From the NCBI RefSeq assembly GCF_023094165.1, contig NZ_JALMDK010000013.1, positions 124,001 through 188,000 of the forward strand: a stretch of DNA of 64,000 nt, written 5' to 3'. The translations under genes and the position numbers were made by a program. Each line of letters opens with the position of its first letter. The first letter of the stretch is position 1. The stretch is from Crossiella sp. S99.2. GTDB lineage: Bacteria > Actinomycetota > Actinomycetes > Mycobacteriales > Pseudonocardiaceae. Positions 42,904-51,469 of the stretch are shown piece after piece. A model generated the notes under the pieces. It worked only from the letters and a program-made list of their open reading frames with translations, made no database searches and was not told the origin of the DNA.

Positions 42904-43227
42904 TTTCCGTCGGTCACTGAGCAATCACGCGCGGGATCGGGGCGAGTCCGGAAACGGACCGCGCCGGTCCCGCGCGGCGTTGTCCCCCATTAGTGCGCTT
43001 ACCCAGCGACATCAGTTCTACTTTCAACCGCCGCCTTACCTAATCCGGTCCGGCGCGGCCCCAGGGCCTGCGGAAACAAGCTCGGGCAGGTCGAGCGCGG
43101 CCAAGCGGAGCGGATCTCACACCATCGACCGGGTGCGTCCGGCGGTATCCAGGGGTTCAATGGTTTTGCACACGCCGGGAGTGGGGCATGATGCGCGCGC
43201 GGGTGTGTTTCGAGCAAGGGGACGTGC
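42904..43227. other. Intergenic region with a terminator-like stem-loop after nrdB
   Basis: The first part holds a nested stem: CGCGCGGGA (42928-42936) pairs with TCCCGCGCG (42968-42976), and inside it GTCCG-GAAA-CGGAC (42946-42959) forms a perfect tetraloop hairpin. There is no U-tract, as is common for actinomycete terminators. The rest, up to 43227, is the promoter region of the GGDEF/HD-GYP gene. A weak TTGCAC element is visible near 43166, but nothing decisive. Confidence 0.55.
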
Positions 43228-45345
43228 ATGGACGTAAGCAGTCGTCCGGCCGGTGATCGGCGGTGGCTGGTCTACCTGCTCGTGGGGCTCGCCTTTGTCG
43301 GGGTCTACTACCTGATTCCCACCGACGACACCGGTCGCATCGCCCGGTTCGTGGTGTATTGCCTGATCACCTCCTCGGCGGCGGTGGCCGCGTTGTACGG
43401 GGTGCGGCGGAACCGGCCGCGGCCGCTGCGGCCCTGGACGCTGATCGCGCTGGGTCAGGTCGTCTACGCGGTGGCCGACATCTGCTTCTACGTGGCGCAC
43501 TACGTGCTGCGCGATCACAGCTACCCGAACGTGGCCGACATCTTCTACCTCGGGCACTACCCGCTGGTGGTGGCCGGTCTGCTGCTGCTGATCCGGATGC
43601 GCAGCCCCGGCCGGGACATGCCGGGCGTGCTGGACGCGGCCGTGCTGTCGGTCAGCGCGGGCATGATGTCCTGGCTGTACCTGATCGGGCCCCGAGCCCG
43701 GCTGGACTCGCCGCTGCTGGTCAAGGCGGCCTCGCTGGCCTATCCGATGATGGACCTGGCGATGCTCGCGGTGGCCATCCGGCTGATCATGGGTGGCGGG
43801 CGGCGACCGGCGGCGTTCACCTTGCTCAGCACCAACCTGCTGGCGTTGTTCGCGGCCGACTCGCTCTACGTGCTGCAACAGCTCGACGGCAGTTACGCCG
43901 CCGGCAACTACCTGGACGCGATCTGGCTGACCTCCAACCTGGCCCTGGGCGCCGCGGCGCTGCACCCGACCATGCGCCAGCTCGGCGAGCGTTCGACCTC
44001 GGACACCGACACCGGTCCGAGCCTGGCCCGGATGGCGGTGCTGTCCGCGGCCGCGCTGCTCGCGCCGGTGTTGCTGCTGGTGCAGAGCGCGCAGGGGGAC
44101 ATGACCGGGGTGCCGGTGATCGCGGTGGCCTGCGCGCTGCTGTTCGGGCTGACCATCGCCCGGCTGGCCGGCCTGGTCTCGGCGCAGCGACGGCTGGCCA
44201 TCACCGATGTGCTCACCGGCCTGTACACCCGGCGCTTCCTCGAGGCGCATCTGCCGATCGAGATCGCCAGGGCGAAACGCGCGGACGGGCACCTCGCGGT
44301 GTTCATCGTGGACGTGGACCACTTCAAGTCGATCAACGACCGGTACGGGCACCCGGCCGGGGACCAGGTGCTGGTGGAGATCGCCGACCGGTTGCGTGCC
44401 TGCGCCCGCGCCGGGGACATCGTGGCCCGCTACGGCGGCGAGGAGTTCGCGCTGCTGTTCCCCGACACCAGCCCCACCGAGCTGCCCGGGATAGCGGAAC
44501 GACTGCGGCACTGCGTGGCCAGCAGCCCGATCACCGTCTCGGCCGACACCTGGATCGCGGTCACCGTCTCCGTTGGCACGGCTTGTTTCCCGCTGCACGG
44601 CGAGCAGCCCAGCGAACTGGTCGCGGTGGCCGACCGGGCGCTGTACGCGGCCAAGGCCCAGGGCCGGGACCGGATCGTGGTCGGCCGCGCCCCCGAACCC
44701 CCGGCGGGCCGGATGGCCGATCACGCGGCGATGGTGGACTACCTGCGGCACGTGGCCGATGAGGTGGACGGCAAACTGGCCGGTCAGGAGCACAGCCGGG
44801 CGATCAGCCGGTGGGCCCGCGAGGTGGCCGAGGCGATGAAGCTGGGTCCGGAGGCCGCGCACCAGGCCGGGCTGGGCGGGCGGCTGCACGACATCGGCAA
44901 GATCGTGGTGCCGCCGGAGGTGCTGACCAAACCGGGCAGGCTGGACGAGGCCGAGTGGGAGCTGATGCGCCAGCACCCCGATCACGGTTACCGGCTGGCC
45001 GCGATGGTGCCGGACTTCGAGGTGATCGCCGACATCATCCGCCAGCACCACGAACGCTTCGACGGCAGCGGCTACCCACAGGGCCTCTCCGGCGCCGACA
45101 TCCGGATCGAAGCCCGGATCATCGCGGTCTGCGACGCCTGGGCCGCGATGTGCTCGGACCGCCCGTACCAGCGGGCTTTGGTTGCCCGGCAGGCGATCCA
45201 GGAACTACGGCTGGGCAGTGGCACCCAGTTCGACCCGGACGTGGTGGCGGCCTTCCTCAAGCTCCAGCGGCGCGGAGCGGTGGGCACCCTGCGCCCGATC
45301 CGCCCCGCCACCGAAGAAGCCCAGGACCGCAGCTACCGGACGTGA
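43228..45345 (+). CDS. Membrane c-di-GMP enzyme: GGDEF plus HD-GYP fusion
   Basis: A 705-residue protein. About ten transmembrane helices occupy residues 1-305 (MASE/7TM-like). A GGDEF domain follows with the intact signature RYGGEEFALLF (about residue 402) and the metal-site IVDVDHFKSINDRYGH. Then comes an HD-GYP domain: LHDIGKI at about 552, MRQHPDHGYR, and the full HHERFDGSGYP signature at about 605-616. Both catalytic halves look intact, so it could both make and degrade c-di-GMP under a membrane signal. The GGDEF-HD-GYP combination is much rarer than GGDEF-EAL. The start is ATG 43228 with AAGGGGA upstream. Confidence 0.9.
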   Translation: MDVSSRPAGDRRWLVYLLVGLAFVGVYYLIPTDDTGRIARFVVYCLITSSAAVAALYGVRRNRPRPLRPWTLIALGQVVYAVADICFYVAHYVLRDHSYPNVADIFYLGHYPLVVAGLLLLIRMRSPGRDMPGVLDAAVLSVSAGMMSWLYLIGPRARLDSPLLVKAASLAYPMMDLAMLAVAIRLIMGGGRRPAAFTLLSTNLLALFAADSLYVLQQLDGSYAAGNYLDAIWLTSNLALGAAALHPTMRQLGERSTSDTDTGPSLARMAVLSAAALLAPVLLLVQSAQGDMTGVPVIAVACALLFGLTIARLAGLVSAQRRLAITDVLTGLYTRRFLEAHLPIEIARAKRADGHLAVFIVDVDHFKSINDRYGHPAGDQVLVEIADRLRACARAGDIVARYGGEEFALLFPDTSPTELPGIAERLRHCVASSPITVSADTWIAVTVSVGTACFPLHGEQPSELVAVADRALYAAKAQGRDRIVVGRAPEPPAGRMADHAAMVDYLRHVADEVDGKLAGQEHSRAISRWAREVAEAMKLGPEAAHQAGLGGRLHDIGKIVVPPEVLTKPGRLDEAEWELMRQHPDHGYRLAAMVPDFEVIADIIRQHHERFDGSGYPQGLSGADIRIEARIIAVCDAWAAMCSDRPYQRALVARQAIQELRLGSGTQFDPDVVAAFLKLQRRGAVGTLRPIRPATEEAQDRSYRT

Positions 45346-45992
45346 TCGTCCAGGCTGTTCCAGAAGGACAACTCATAGGCCTGCAACAGCCGCCCGTACC
45401 CGTGCGCCGCGTGCACCGAGTCCCCGGCCGCCAGCCCCGCCTGCACCGCGTCCATGGCCAGTTCCAGGAGCTGCGGCGCGGGCGCGGCGAAGAAGTCGAA
45501 GAACCCGCGCCCCGCCTCGCTGAACCCGTAGTGGGTCTCCAGGGCCCGGGACACGGTCCCGCAGTACTCGCCCCAGGCCCCGAAGTTGACGTTGAGCGCC
45601 AGGATCACCGAGGTGATGTCCCCGTTCAACGCCAGCCAGGCCAGGTACGACGGATACGCCTGACATCCCGGCAACGGCTGGTAGTTCCGCAGCCCGTCCT
45701 CATCCAGCCCCGCCGCGGCAGCGAAGTCGAGCACCCGCTCCAGCGCGATGCCCTCGCCCGCGGCCATGGTGGCGAAGTACTGCTTGGCCGCGGGTGTCTC
45801 CGCCCGCGCCGCCAGGTGCAGCAGACTGCGCCAGTCACTGCTGATCACCCGGTACTGCTCCCCCGCCAGCGCCGCGAACACCGCCACGGGCGCCTCGCCC
45901 GTGGCGATCCGCGGCACCAGCCGGTTCTCCCCGTCGGCGTGCCCGAGCACATCGCGTAGACCGGCCAACGTCTCCTGCGCGGTTGGACTCAT
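45333..45992 (-). CDS. TenA-like protein (thiaminase II / TENA-THI-4 family)
   Basis: A 219-residue all-helical protein. It shows the TenA pattern ALAGEQYRVISSDWRSLLHLA, then AAGEGIALERVLDFA and FGAWGEYCGTVSRAL, ending YELSFWNSLDD. Classical TenA has a catalytic Cys near the middle; a Cys is present in GEYCG but not clearly at the expected place. Family members either recycle aminopyrimidine for thiamine or are non-thiamine redox-type proteins (PqqC-like fold). The start is ATG 45992. It is divergent from the Septu-like ATPase gene. Confidence 0.65.
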   Translation of the reverse strand: MSPTAQETLAGLRDVLGHADGENRLVPRIATGEAPVAVFAALAGEQYRVISSDWRSLLHLAARAETPAAKQYFATMAAGEGIALERVLDFAAAAGLDEDGLRNYQPLPGCQAYPSYLAWLALNGDITSVILALNVNFGAWGEYCGTVSRALETHYGFSEAGRGFFDFFAAPAPQLLELAMDAVQAGLAAGDSVHAAHGYGRLLQAYELSFWNSLDDHVR

Positions 45993-46108
45993 TCGCCTCT
46001 GACTTCCTGCGTGAAACCGCTGTGACGCGGGCAGCCTAGCCCTCTTCCGGGTGGCACTGCGCGCCATCCATCCGGATGCCGGCGACCGGTCCGACTACAG
46101 TCGCCACC

Positions 46109-47449
46109 ATGTACATCTCGCGCGTCCGCCTGGAGAACATTCGGGGGTTCCACGGCGCCCGGAATGTCGACCTTAAGTTGACCCGGCCGGACGGGTCACA
46201 TGCGGGGTGGACGGTCATCGCGGGGCGCAACGGCTCCGGAAAGACCTCGTTGCTTCGCGCGATCGCCCTCACGGTCAGCGGTCCCGACGTCACCCGAAAC
46301 TTGGTCTCCGACTTCGAAAGCTGGATCAGCACCAGTCACTCGAAGGGAAAGGCTTGGATCGATCTGGCCACGGAACCCACCGTCGATGTCGTGCAACAGC
46401 AACAGGGTGGTGTCGGCAGCGCGTCGTTTGAGACCGCGCTGCTTTGGAGAGCACCAGAAGGCTCACCGACCCAATCTGGGGCGCAGCCGCAAATCCTGGT
46501 CCCGTCTATGGCCGACACCGTGCTCAACCAAGGCCCGTGGCACACCAATCCACGCGGTTGGTTCTGCGCCGCCTATGGCCCATTTCGCCGACTCGCGGGT
46601 GACGCAGGCGATCGCAAGACTCCCAGCCGGGTCGCCCGCCTGCTGAGCCTGTTCGACGAGGACTTCTCACTCGCGGACGGCATCGATTGGCTGATCGGGC
46701 AACACCTGCGTGCACTCGAAGGCAACAGCTCCGCCGTGGATCTCAAGGAGTCCGCGCTCCGAATCCTGGCCGACGGGCTTCTGCCAGACGACTATCAGGT
46801 CTGCTCCATCAGCTCCGAGGGTCTCTGGGTGCGAGTGGCGGGCCGGGAGTTCCCGCTTCGCGAGATGAGCGACGGCTACCGCACGGTCGCGGCCCTCGTG
46901 GTCGACATCATGAAGCAGCTCTACCTGGCATACGGCGAGTTGTCCGCCAATCTCACTGGGGCCGTACCTGTCATCACCGCCCCCGGTGTCGTGCTCATCG
47001 ACGAGGTCGACGCGCACCTGCACGTCTCCTGGCAGAAGCGCATTGGCGAATGGCTCAAAGCTCACTTCCCGAACATCCAGTTCATCGTCACCTCCCACAG
47101 CCCCTACGTCTGCCAGGCCGCCGACCCAGGCGGCCTGATCCGGCTGCCCGGCCCCGAGGAAGAAACCCCACCGCAGGTGGTCGAGCAGGATCTCTACGCC
47201 CGGATCGTGTACGGCAGTGGCGACGACGCGGCCCTCTCCGAACTGTTCGGGCTGGACAGTCCGTATTCCGAGCGGGCAGAGGAACTTCGGCGCCAGCTGG
47301 TCCGGCTGGAAATGGCCGTGCTCGGCGGCGAGGCCGATGACGACCAGATCGCCGAGTACCGTCGGCTGCGCTCGCTGTTGACCAGCTCGATGATGGCGCG
47401 AACCGACGAGGTCGCGGCACGGTTGATGTCTCGCGGGGCAATCGAGTAA
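46109..47449 (+). CDS. PtuA-like (Septu-type) AAA ATPase
   Basis: A 446-residue SMC/ABC-type ATPase. It opens ISRVRLENIRGFHG and has Walker A GRNGSGKT at residues 39-46. The middle domain (about 60-250) is family-specific, followed by a signature-like MSDGYRTVAALVVDIM, Walker B VLIDEVDAHLHVSWQ (about 293-307) and the switch TSHSPYV (about 328). The C-terminal helices, ELFGLDSPYSERAEELR and later EYRRLRSLL, resemble PtuA. Directly downstream, overlapping TAATG, is an HNH nuclease frame, the PtuA-PtuB arrangement. The gene uses more AT-ending codons than its neighbours, a hint of transfer. Likely role: phage defence. Confidence 0.75.
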   Translation: MYISRVRLENIRGFHGARNVDLKLTRPDGSHAGWTVIAGRNGSGKTSLLRAIALTVSGPDVTRNLVSDFESWISTSHSKGKAWIDLATEPTVDVVQQQQGGVGSASFETALLWRAPEGSPTQSGAQPQILVPSMADTVLNQGPWHTNPRGWFCAAYGPFRRLAGDAGDRKTPSRVARLLSLFDEDFSLADGIDWLIGQHLRALEGNSSAVDLKESALRILADGLLPDDYQVCSISSEGLWVRVAGREFPLREMSDGYRTVAALVVDIMKQLYLAYGELSANLTGAVPVITAPGVVLIDEVDAHLHVSWQKRIGEWLKAHFPNIQFIVTSHSPYVCQAADPGGLIRLPGPEEETPPQVVEQDLYARIVYGSGDDAALSELFGLDSPYSERAEELRRQLVRLEMAVLGGEADDDQIAEYRRLRSLLTSSMMARTDEVAARLMSRGAIE

Positions 47450-48178
47450 TGATCCGGATTGTTCGGCAACCGCTCCACCACACGCTGACCGCTCGCCTCG
47501 ATGACCTAACCCACAAGGTTGCGACGACTCCCGGCAATCACGCTGCGCGCGCGCGTCCTCTGGGGCAGTTGCACAGTCAAGTCCTCGCTGCGCTCCACTC
47601 TCGTCCAGATGGCCGCGGGGTTTGAGTGCTGTATGTACTGCGGAGACAGCTTCGCCACTGACATCGACCACCACGAGCCGATCAAGCGCAATCCGTTGCG
47701 CGCCTTCGACTGGCTCAACCACCTGCTCGCCTGCTCACGGTGCAACAGTCACTACAAGGGAGAGCAGTTCCCGGTCGACGAGCGCGGAGAACCGCTGCTG
47801 ATCGATCCCACTGCAGAGGATCCATTCGACCATCTCACCCTCGCCCTCAGCACTGGCGTATTCACCGCACTCACCAGGAAGGGCGAGGTCACCAACGAGG
47901 TATGTGGCCTCAACGTCGACCGGCGCCCCTCAGCGCGAGTACACGCCCGAGAACAGGTGATCGCCTCACTCGAACGTTGGGCCGCGGCCAGCGCACGCGA
48001 TGATGTGCACGGCCGGGACGTGGCAGTGCGAACCATCCGCGACCAGCCATTCGCCGCGGTCTGCCAGGCGATGCTGCGCCAGGCCGACCGCTCGGGAGCG
48101 GAGATCGTGTTCGAGGGGACGCCCGCGGTGCTCCCACTGCTACGGGATCCGGAGCTTCGGGCGGCATTGCTGCGCTGA
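47449..48178 (+). CDS. PtuB-like HNH nuclease, frame interrupted at a GC-dinucleotide run
   Basis: The nuclease domain is in the frame 47519-48178 (219 codons from TTG 47519): CMYCGD, then TDIDHHEP with the metal-binding His pair, then FDWLNHLLACSRCNSHYKG, a zinc-bound HNH module like PtuB. The natural N-terminus is in another frame: ATG 47449, overlapping the ATPase stop, gives MIRIVRQPLHHTLTARL and runs to a stop at 47625 (58 codons). The frames meet in an 11-base GC run at 47545-47555. One more GC unit, or one base fewer, would fuse them into a standard protein. TTG 47519 has almost no Shine-Dalgarno. The interruption could be a slipped repeat, programmed frameshifting, or a sequencing error. 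Confidence 0.7.
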
Positions 48179-48197
48179 ACTCAGTAGCGTTCCGGTC

Positions 48198-49229
48198 ATG
48201 CACGCCGCCGAACCCGAGCTGCTGGCCGCGGCGCAACGGGACGATCAGGACGCTTTCGGGCACCTCGTCACCCCCTACCGCGCCCAGCTCTACGCCTACT
48301 GCTACCGCATGCTCGGCTCCACCCACGACGCCGAGGACGCCGTGCAGGACGCGTTCGTCAAGGCGTGGAAGGGAATCGCCGGGTTCGAGGGGCGGGCGTC
48401 GTTCAAGGGCTGGCTGTACCGGATCGCCACCAACGTCTGCCTCGACCAGATCCGCAAGCGCCCGCGCCGCATCCTCACCGACGAGTACGGTCCGCCGGCC
48501 GCACCCGACGTGGAGATCACCGGCCCGGTCACCGAACCGATCTGGCTGGAACCCTGCCCCGACGACCTCCTGGCCCTGGACCCGGCCGCGGGCTACGAGT
48601 TGCGGGAGAGCGTCGAGCTGGCGTTTCTCGTTGCGCTGCAACATCTTCCGGCCAACCAGCGGGCGGTGCTGATCCTGCGCGAGGTGCTCGCCTTCAGTGC
48701 GGCCGAGGTCGCCGCGACCCTGGACACCTCGGTGGCCTCGGTGAACTCCGCGCTGCAACGCGCCAGGGCCACCATGCGTGAGCAGCCCAAGTCCCAGCGG
48801 GCCGAACTGGCCGAGCTGGGGGACGCGGGGCAGCGGGAGTTGCTGGCGGCGTTCATCGAGGCGTTGCAACGCTCCGATGTGGACGCCATGGTCGCGTTGC
48901 TGGCCGAGGACGTGCGGTTCACCATGCCGCCGATGCCGTTCTGGTTCGACGGGCGGGCGGATGTGCTCGGGTTCCTCACCGGGGTGGTGCTCAAGGAGTC
49001 CTGGCGGCGGATTCCGGTGCGGTGCAACGGGCAGCTGGCGTTCGCGGCCTATCTGGACCGGGGCGAGGGACATCGGCTCGTCGCGGTGGATGTGCTCACG
49101 GTGCGGGATGGGCGGATCGCGGCGATCACCGCGTTTCCGAACGCCGCGGTGCTCGGTGTCTTCAATCTGCCAACGGACTTCGCCGACCTGGCAGCGGCGC
49201 AGAGTTCGGCCTATGGTCGGTCTGGATGA
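48198..49229 (+). CDS. ECF sigma factor with SnoaL-like C-terminal domain
   Basis: A 343-residue protein. Sigma region 2 lies at about 8-80 (DQDAFGHLVTPYRAQLYAY, then TYCYR-like and FVKAWKGIAGFEG). Region 4 is at 140-195 (ALQHLPANQRAVLILREVLA, then AAEVAATLDTSVASVNSAL). The C-terminal 125 residues form a SnoaL/NTF2-like domain (FIEALQRSDVDAMVALLAED, then FTMPPMPFWFDG), as in the SigG/SigX5-type ECF41/56-like groups, where it senses ligands or acts as built-in anti-sigma. The start is ATG 48198. The stop overlaps the thioesterase ATG. It begins 19 bp after the HNH gene. Confidence 0.88.
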   Translation: MHAAEPELLAAAQRDDQDAFGHLVTPYRAQLYAYCYRMLGSTHDAEDAVQDAFVKAWKGIAGFEGRASFKGWLYRIATNVCLDQIRKRPRRILTDEYGPPAAPDVEITGPVTEPIWLEPCPDDLLALDPAAGYELRESVELAFLVALQHLPANQRAVLILREVLAFSAAEVAATLDTSVASVNSALQRARATMREQPKSQRAELAELGDAGQRELLAAFIEALQRSDVDAMVALLAEDVRFTMPPMPFWFDGRADVLGFLTGVVLKESWRRIPVRCNGQLAFAAYLDRGEGHRLVAVDVLTVRDGRIAAITAFPNAAVLGVFNLPTDFADLAAAQSSAYGRSG

Positions 49230-50047
49230 CTCCTCTTGACGATGGTGATTTCCGCGCCCAGGTCGACGTCCGGGTCCGGCAGGCCGATCTGGGCCGGGAC
49301 GGCTCGGCCAGCACGATCGGGATGGCCCGCTGGCTGGAGGACGCCCGGATCCGGCTGCGCCTGCCCGGCTTCGAACGGCTCGTGGCCAGCGGCGGGTTCG
49401 GCCCGTTCGCCATCCTGCTCGTCGGCCAACAGGTCGAACGGCTCGGGCCGGCCGGACCGACCGGCGCCCGCGTGCAGGTGCACACCGGAATTCGCCGGGT
49501 CGGACGATCCTCCTTCACCTTCGAGCAGGTGATCGTGGCCGGTGGCAAGCGGGTGGGCGCTGGCGGCGCCTCGGTGGTGCTGGCGGACAAGTCGGGGCCG
49601 CTCCAGCTGCCCGCGGAGCTGATCGCCGATCTCACCGAGCTGCAGCTGCCCGACACGGGATCGCCCGCGGCCGCCCGCCCGGGGCCGGAGCGGTTGCGGC
49701 GCGAGCACTACTCGTACTGGGCCCCACTGCGTTCCCGGATCGGTGACGTCGACTCCAACCAGCACGTCAACTTCAACGCCCTCGCCACCTGGTACGACGA
49801 GGCCGTCGCCGCGTTCACCGCGCACGCCGCCGGGACCGGTGCCGCGGTGCCGCCGGACCTGGCGCCGTGGTCGTACCGGATCCAGTACCTCGGCGAGGTG
49901 ACCTACCCGGGCGACTACGAGATCGGCCTCACCGTCCGCGCCGCCGACACCGAGTCCGCGCACTACGAACTCGGCGTCTTCCGCGAGGACACCTGCCTGG
50001 GCGTGGCCGAGGCCGTCGGGCCCGTGGCGCCTCGCGCGCACCGCTGA
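49226..50047 (+). CDS. Double-hotdog acyl-CoA thioesterase-like protein
   Basis: A 273-residue protein with two hotdog halves. The second carries SRIGDVDSNQHVNFNALATW, the acyl-ACP thioesterase/FAT-like phrase with the N-x-H-V-N catalytic pattern; the first (VRQADLGRDGSASTIGMARWLE) is a degenerate equivalent. It should hydrolyse acyl thioesters. It is translationally coupled to the ECF sigma factor (ATGA), so expression of the two is tied. There is no signal peptide. Confidence 0.8.
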   Translation: MTPLDDGDFRAQVDVRVRQADLGRDGSASTIGMARWLEDARIRLRLPGFERLVASGGFGPFAILLVGQQVERLGPAGPTGARVQVHTGIRRVGRSSFTFEQVIVAGGKRVGAGGASVVLADKSGPLQLPAELIADLTELQLPDTGSPAAARPGPERLRREHYSYWAPLRSRIGDVDSNQHVNFNALATWYDEAVAAFTAHAAGTGAAVPPDLAPWSYRIQYLGEVTYPGDYEIGLTVRAADTESAHYELGVFREDTCLGVAEAVGPVAPRAHR

Positions 50048-50067
50048 TCCGGCGCCCGAAGTTCGGC

Positions 50068-50766
50068 TCAGGAAGCGGGTTTGCAGTCGTTCTTGGGTTC
50101 GGACAACGGAAACACGCGGTTGCGGTCCGGCGGTGGGGGCGGGGGTGGCACGAAGATCCGGTCGATCTCGGCCAGCACCGCGCGCACCGGACTGTCCGAT
50201 GTGGACACCAGGTCGGCCACCGCGGCCGGGGTGCTGGTGGCGCGGGTCTGGATGTCGACCAGGGCGACCACGTTGCCGCGCCGGATGACACCGATGTGGT
50301 TCACCGACTGCGGGTTGGCCGTGTAGCCGCAGGCCCGGTCGCCGTGCGGGAGCGGCCGGAACTTGCGGTCCTTGCGGTACCGCTCGCAGGTGCTGACCAG
50401 CAGGTTGCCGCAGACGTTGGCGTTGAGCAGGAAGTCGAACCGCTTGCGCGCGTTGGCCACCGCCGGGGTCTGGTCCTGGGTGACGATGATCAGCACCGTC
50501 GCCTGGGCCGGCGTGAGCAGCGGCGACCACCGGCATTCGATGAGTTCCGGGCGCCGCCTGCCGTCCGGATCGCTTGGCGTGTCACCGATCCAGCTCGTGG
50601 CCCGGCCCAGGCGTGCGCACAGATCCTCGGGCAGGCTGGTGAAGGTGGGCAGGTCCTCGGTCTGCTCCTGGACCGTGAAACCGAAGTCGAGGACATCAAC
50701 CAGGCCCCGGCAACCGCCGAGGCACAGCAGCACCGCCGTCAGCACGAACGCGACCGGCCGCCTCAT
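50068..50766 (-). CDS. Lipoprotein of unknown function (232 aa)
   Basis: A signal peptide with lipobox LCLGGC is followed by a compact domain (LPEDLCARLGRATSWIGD, then CRWSPLL and ATVLIIVTQDQTP) that resembles DUF3558-like cell-wall lipoproteins, though only weakly. Six or so Cys suggest disulphides. A Pro-rich stretch lies near the C-terminus (IFVPPPPPPPDRN). It overlaps the upstream lipoprotein gene's stop (ATGA). Confidence 0.6.
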   Translation of the reverse strand: MRRPVAFVLTAVLLCLGGCRGLVDVLDFGFTVQEQTEDLPTFTSLPEDLCARLGRATSWIGDTPSDPDGRRRPELIECRWSPLLTPAQATVLIIVTQDQTPAVANARKRFDFLLNANVCGNLLVSTCERYRKDRKFRPLPHGDRACGYTANPQSVNHIGVIRRGNVVALVDIQTRATSTPAAVADLVSTSDSPVRAVLAEIDRIFVPPPPPPPDRNRVFPLSEPKNDCKPAS

Positions 50767-51341
50767 TGGGTCAGCCGCTCGTCGGCGAACACACAGCCGT
50801 CGAGATCCGCGGGCGTGCGCACCATCGGCCTGCCGATGTCCTCCCCGCAGCGCAGGTAACGCAGCCCCGCCAGGAGGTACTGCCGCGGATTGGCCGGATT
50901 CGCGGACACCAGCAGGAAACCGTTGCCGAACAAGGGCATGCGGTCATCACGGGCCCACAGGGTGCGGTTGCGCACCAGTGCGTCCAGGTACCGCCGCTGC
51001 ACCTGCGGGGTGCGGTCCTTGACCAGCACCACGAGCAGGTCACCGTGGCCGTCCTGACAGGCGCCCGCCGCCGCGACCTCCTCGGGCACACCCGGCGGGA
51101 CCAGCCGGGACACCTGCTCCCGGTTGAGGGTGCGCACGCCGCGACAGCGACCGGTCAGCCCGTCCGCCAGGGCGGCGAGCTTCGGCACCTCGGTCAACGC
51201 CAGCCCCAGGCTGCCCGACCCCTGCTTCGGCAATGGCGTGCCGGATGGGCGCAGGTGGTCGTACCACGGATTGCGCGGCGGCGGCTCGGCGGAGCAGGCG
51301 GCCAGCAGCACCGTGAGCACCACCAGCACCCAGCACCGCAT
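50763..51341 (-). CDS. Lipoprotein of unknown function (192 aa)
   Basis: Signal peptide MRCWVLVVLTVLLAACSAEP with lipobox Cys16. The body contains VAAAGACQDGHGDLLVVLVK and LVSANPANPRQYLLAGL and looks related to its partner gene, with which it shares the pairing of Cys in a DLCARL/GRCRGV-like position and the ending domain. The start is ATG 51341. The two lipoproteins form a coupled operon; no function is known. Confidence 0.6.
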   Translation of the reverse strand: MRCWVLVVLTVLLAACSAEPPPRNPWYDHLRPSGTPLPKQGSGSLGLALTEVPKLAALADGLTGRCRGVRTLNREQVSRLVPPGVPEEVAAAGACQDGHGDLLVVLVKDRTPQVQRRYLDALVRNRTLWARDDRMPLFGNGFLLVSANPANPRQYLLAGLRYLRCGEDIGRPMVRTPADLDGCVFADERLTQ

Positions 51342-51469
51342 ACGCGGAGTGTAGCCGAGCGCTACACTCCGCGACAACGTGCGCGCGCCGCGGTGCGCCG
51401 GCGGCTGAACTCGCGGTCCGCCCGCGACGGGTGATGAGGCGAGCAAGGGCCACGCGGAAGGCTTCGCTG

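Noticed and set aside
42928..42976. Riboswitch or sRNA after nrdB
   Set aside because: Only a nested hairpin with a GAAA loop is present, best read as a terminator; no known aptamer core.
45333..46067. Longer TenA-like start at 46067
   Set aside because: The added N-terminus is Arg-rich and unlike the family; ATG 45992 gives a normal family length.
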